Source: Epiperipatus broadwayi (Eukaryota > Onychophora > Udeonychophora > Euonychophora > Peripatidae). From it: a stretch of DNA of 64,000 bases. Location: contig JAQFVV010000017.1 of the NCBI GenBank assembly GCA_028023455.1, forward strand, positions 5,548,098 to 5,612,097, written 5' to 3'. The notes under the pieces were generated by a model. It worked only from the letters and a program-made list of their open reading frames with translations, was not told where the DNA came from and ran no database searches. Positions 60,346 through 64,000 of this stretch are shown in pieces. Every line of letters begins with the position of its first letter. Position 1 is the stretch's first letter. A program made the translations under genes and the position numbers.

Positions 60346-61254
60346 ATATATATGTTTTAAATAAACCTATTGATATATTGGCAAATCATAATGTGATAGC
60401 TTATTTCTTTTTGTATTCTTTAACAGCAGAATGCCGAATTTATATTTATGGCATACTCAGCAGAACTTAATTTCATTTTATTGTTTCTAATTAATAAATT
60501 TATACTTCATTGCTAAAGTTATTCCAGTGAATTTAATTAATCCTAGAATAGATTTAAAACATTATATGTTAGGATTATATCTCTTGATCACAGTAACAAT
60601 TATAGAGCTTTTGCTCTTTGAGTTGGATTCGTGCATAATGATCTGTTATATAAAAGATGTTTATGTTTAGGGTTATGGACATCCAGATAATGGTGATGAT
60701 GGATGGCACAAAGGAGATATCCTTTAAAGTTCATGAGTTATATTTCATTTTAATTATTTATTTAAAAATTAAGTTTATAGTTGGCCAGTACATTAATGGT
60801 ACTAAATCGCCAGACCATTGACGATGTTTTTAGTATCTCAGCATTATTTGATTTATGGTTGTATTTTGATGGAATAGCACCTAAGTAGCATCCAAATAAT
60901 TAGTTGTATTCCTGCCCTAGATTTGGCAGTGGCTAAATAATTAGGCTGGTCTATAATAGACCACTTTCAAATACAGTCACAAGATTGACTGTTGATTTAT
61001 TTTTTATTGCTGATCATACATGATGATAATTGATTATTACTTTTGGGTAATGCTGGTGAACTTAATAGTGTTTTTGCTTATCTTGCAAGCTCATTCCTTT
61101 TATACTTATTTTTTATATTTTATTTGGGGATGATGATGGTTTTCCATCTCCTCATAATTCAGCCCTAATATGGTGTACTGTTACAAATGGCTACCCAATT
61201 GTGGAACATTGTAACCTAAGACTCTCCCTTATTAACCCCCCTATTTTTCATACT
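60346..61254. other. Unassigned; GC-richer patches at 60600-60720 and 61130-61230
   Basis: There is no coding resemblance. It lies between arms of the dispersed repeat family (direct at 59.2-60.1 kb, inverted at 61.25 kb). Confidence 0.35.
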
Positions 61255-61385
61255 GTTATAATCTCTAGTTTAGTAAATGATTAGTAATAATCATTACTGT
61301 ATTTATCTAAAGTGGATAGTGTCAAAGACTTGGATTGAATTAGTTTGGCGTTTGTAATTCAAATTGTAATTAAATCAATTGTTTG
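61255..61385 (-). repeat. Inverted partial copy of the ~404-bp repeat
   Basis: CTCTAGTTTAGTAAATGATTA, ATCTAAAGTGGATAGTGTCA and TTGTAATTCAAATTGTAATT are the complements, in reverse order, of blocks at 59830-59940. Confidence 0.75.
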
Positions 61386-61756
61386 TTAATAGCCACAAAA
61401 TGATGGTAAGTTATTAAATTTAATCTAGATGTTCACCATTTCTGTTTTAAGTGAATAAAGATTTGGATAATCAAATGATATTTGGTGTATTGATATCATA
61501 ATCCACTTTTTAAAATCACTAGAATCTCTTTTAAGAGGATTCACATTTCACACTTTTTTATGTTTATAGCTACAGAAGTTGAAGATAAGCATTATCAGTC
61601 ATCTACTAAGTAGTTAGTTTTTGCTAAATATAAATTATTAAAAATATATATCGTACAGAATAAATTTAAAATGTAGTAAATAAAAAAAAAACTACAGATT
61701 AAACTAGATAGAGATAAAAATAATTTAGAATAATATGATACATTAAATATCAAGTT

Positions 61757-62075
61757 TGATAGTATGTTGGACTTATTTTCATCATCTATAAGTAAATGCT
61801 GAATATGTAGAAAATTTTAAACTTTATTTACACTTTTCAAATACAAACAACTTGTTAGTAAATAACACACAACACAGGTTAGTAATTACACGTTTTGAGT
61901 AGTAAGAGTAGAGAATAATATGACTCAAAACATTGTGTAATTACTAACCTGTGCTGTCTATTTGTGTGTGATTACTAACAAGTTGTTTGCATTTGAAAAA
62001 TATAAATAAAGATTAAAATTTTCTATACATTCAACATTTACTGATAGATGATGGAAATAGTCCAACATATTATCA
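61757..62075. mobile_element. Foldback MITE, 319 bp, ~135-bp arms
   Basis: TGATAGTATGTTGGAC at 61757 is inverted at 62060-62075. The arms pair along nearly their whole length, including AACAAGTTGTTAG-type, ACACAGGTTAGTAATTAC and CGTTTTGAGT blocks, around a central spacer of about 30 bases. There is no coding sequence. It lies about 370 bases from the Myb exon, so within the same intron if the gene continues leftward. Confidence 0.85.
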
Positions 62076-62449
62076 CATCTAATATACCATCATCACAAAC
62101 CTTCAGGCAAATATTAAATATTAAGAATTAATTTCTTCATCTACACAGCTTTATTAAATAATAATAATAATAATATTGTGCTTTTTTAAAAAATCAGACT
62201 AAATAACTTTCATCTCAATTCATGACCAATTTTTTTTTTTTTTTGAAAGACTATTGTAACAACTAAAAATATTCCAAATAATAATTTTCACTCGTTTTAT
62301 TGACTTTTATTAACAAATAATTAAATCATATATTTTCAAATTGCTTCAATTTTTAAAAATTGTATTTAACTTATCTATTTATTAACACTAGAAAATAAAA
62401 AAATTATAAACTTAAATATTTTTTACAAAATTTAAAATAAATATATTAC
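62076..62449. other. AT-rich stretch downstream of the Myb exon (probable intron)
   Basis: There is an (ATA)n run at 62157-62174 and a T-tract at 62230-62245. On the minus strand it begins with the donor GTAATATAT at 62449. Confidence 0.5.
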
Positions 62450-62559
62450 CTGTATTACAAGTTTCTTTCATTAAACGACATCGATCTTTGACAGAAGATG
62501 CACTTCGTCCCAAGGCCAGGCCTATAGAAGCCCAATCATTTCCATGCTTTGCACGAAGC
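62450..62559 (-). CDS. DMTF1: Internal exon of a DMTF1-like Myb-domain transcription factor
   Basis: On the minus strand, TTTTTCAG ends at 62560, then 110 bases of open frame, then the donor GTAATATAT at 62449. The exon starts with the last base of a codon and ends with the first, and encodes 36 complete codons including AKHGNDWASIG and GRSASSVKDRCR, ending KETCNT. This is the wording of the Myb-type repeat region of cyclin-D-binding Myb-like protein 1 (DMTF1): the conserved tryptophan, the G-R-S-x-x-S-V-K-D-R-C-R recognition-helix segment, and the following M-K-x-T-C-N-T-G linker. In vertebrates DMTF1 is a nuclear activator, for example of the ARF tumour-suppressor promoter. No neighbouring exon was found; the next residues (K-W-T/S type) should lie to the left. 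It is less AT-rich than its surroundings. The family is confident; the ortholog name is by resemblance. Confidence 0.88.
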
Positions 62560-63324
62560 CTGAAAAATTCAATTTATGGATAAATAATCTTTGTATAAAA
62601 ATTGATTTCACAAATTATCGAATAAAATTATCAAATTTTAAATGAATATATATATATTTAAATATTTTTAAAAGATTTTTTTTTTCTAGTAATATTTCTA
62701 TAACATTTAAAAATATTGTAATTTTATTTGTAGCTATAAATAAATATATTTAATAATATTTTTCAAATAATTCTATATACCTTTTTTTTGCTTCAAATAA
62801 AATTTAAATTTATTATATACAAACTTATCCCAGATTAATTTATTTATTCAGATAATTTTTTTTCAAGCTATTTAATACAAAAGAAAACAAATGAATTCAT
62901 TTAAATCAACAAGTAAAAAAAAAATAATTACAAAATAAAATATTCCAATAATACACTAAAAATAATGTTGTATCATTTCATTCAGACATAGTTTTTTAAA
63001 TGAATGAATGGATTTTAAAAAAAAAAACCCAGGATATTACAACAAGAAAGTAAAATATAAAATGGAAAGGTCTAAATAAAAAAAAAGGGATTTTGAGCTA
63101 CCAGTGGAAAAAAAAATGGTGATATGGGAAAGTTGCATATTTCTAATAAATAAAAATAATAATCAGTACATAAGAAATAAAATGACACGAACATTAAAAA
63201 CAAAATAAAATGACACGAACATTAAAAACAAAATAAAATATCAAAAAATGTAATTGTTAGTCTAATGTAATTTTATAAACATTTGGTAATAATAGATTAT
63301 TCAGCTTATAAATGTATTGAACGG
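62560..63324. other. Probable intron, AT-rich, with a 28-bp duplication
   Basis: Relative to the minus-strand exon this is the upstream intron. AATGACACGAACATTAAAAA occurs at 63181 and 63209 as part of a 28-base unit (63177-63240). Nothing coding is recognised. Confidence 0.55.
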
Positions 63325-63775
63325 CTTCCATAATATCACCACACATTTTTTCCAAATCATGTGAATGAAGACACAATAAAAGACAAATGATCATCAAGAT
63401 GCAATTCATGCTGACCCAGGTCATTAACCATCTCTCATATATATCTTTATTATGGTAAATTGTTAAATTTTGATTTACAAGTGTCAAACTTACTCTACTC
63501 GTAACTTTGACACCATTCATTCTAGATAAATACAATAATGATTATCACTAATCATTTATTAAACTAGAGATTGTCTCTGATCCAGATATACACTTTAAAT
63601 CTCAGCTAATGATTAATATATCTGATTTTTTTAATTAAACACACCCACATATGGAGTTATTCACATTTCTCTTTCCCATGTGTAATATCTTTTATAAATG
63701 TATTATCTAAAGTAGAAGGTCTCAAAGACTTAGGTGGAGTAAGTTTGATACTTGTAAATTAAAATCTAACAATTT
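63325..63775. repeat. Dispersed repeat copy with self-inverted end
   Basis: 63325-63690 follows the ~404-bp repeat at 59.2-60.1 kb (for example GAGATTGTCTCT and CTCTTTCCCATGTGTAATAT). 63697-63775 is an inverted copy of 63453-63532, so the unit folds back on itself. The 92-codon minus-strand frame at 63257-63535 falls in it and is not a gene. Confidence 0.75.
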
Positions 63776-63784
63776 ATTTTTGTA

Positions 63785-64000
63785 TGTGTGGTTAACTTAA
63801 TGGTGTTCATATCCAACCTCGGCTAACTCTTCGCTCTTATATCCTTTCCAGCAATTGCTGTAAATTGTCAAACCTTGGTGCACATTTTGTAAAATTCCTT
63901 GCATGAGAGCCGACGCACTTCTATTTCGAATTGGCTACAATAAAACCTTCATCAGTCTCTCTACATATGGCATTGTTCTTCCGCTTTGTGAACAGGCTTT
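63785..64000 (-). pseudogene. Merlin/ISXO2-like transposase fragment, runs off the window
   Basis: The minus strand from about 63930 to 63790 reads RNRSASALMQGIL, then LTIYSNCWKGYKSEEL, then VGYEHH, a stop, and VNHTY. This follows the ISXO2-type DDE transposase pattern: R-S-A-x-x-L, T-x-I-x-S-D-C-W-x-x-Y, G-Y-x-H-x-x-V-N-H. The second catalytic acidic residue, usually D before the C-W, is N here. Upstream, ETDEGFIVA lies in another frame, so at least one frameshift and one stop are present. In animals this domain marks Merlin DNA transposons. It is a dead 5'-incomplete piece, cut at 63785 by the neighbouring repeat. Confidence 0.7.

Overview
The window is animal nuclear DNA: very AT-rich, almost without long open reading frames, packed with decayed transposable elements, and interrupted by one 500-base assembly gap. 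The only host-gene sequence I can support is one 110-bp exon on the minus strand (62450-62559). It encodes part of the Myb-type DNA-binding region of a cyclin-D-binding Myb-like factor (DMTF1 family) and has a clean acceptor and donor. Everything upstream of it in the transcript (62560-64000) is intron. The sequence to its left is probably intron or flank, because I found no second exon. I cannot name the species; an invertebrate is likely from the element mix.

Layout. 1-1782: right-hand part of a ~2-kb LTR, broken by a 92-bp-arm foldback. 3470-10830: a tRNA-derived SINE, a 3 x 167 bp tandem repeat, the N gap between two LTR starts, and a complete short hAT element with a perfect 8-bp target duplication (9222-10050). 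12141-22060: two more SINEs with target duplications, a LINE 3' fragment, a 183-bp MITE, a hammerhead-ribozyme element (17545-18412) and a hAT transposase relic. 23040-34878: two ~2-kb LTR-like copies facing each other, then a direct-repeat LTR pair with a recognisable tRNA-Lys primer-binding site. 35366-40900: two decayed LINEs; the second carries two insertions of the hammerhead element, one inside its reverse-transcriptase domain. 42244-44765: SINE, decayed hAT transposase, foldback. 48050-54163: a minus-strand LTR element whose two ~1.96-kb LTRs outweigh its interior. 57785-63775: foldbacks and a ~404-bp tandem repeat around the Myb exon. 63785-64000: a Merlin/ISXO2-like transposase fragment running off the edge.

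The most interesting signal is a dispersed repeat family (17.5-18.4, 35.4, 38.2 and 39.5-40.1 kb). Its four ribozyme-bearing copies fold as a type I hammerhead: core CTGANGA...GAAA...GTC, a two-part stem I across an internal loop, a stem II kept by compensating changes, and a loop-less palindromic stem III. Two copies keep every core base. The tail-body-ribozyme-tail layout recalls animal retrozymes and Penelope-like elements. It is the best candidate here for an undescribed system, but activity is unproven and one closing base pair is non-canonical.

The genes do not form a functional pathway. They record successive waves of transposition, with nesting that gives relative ages, in or beside a transcription-factor gene.
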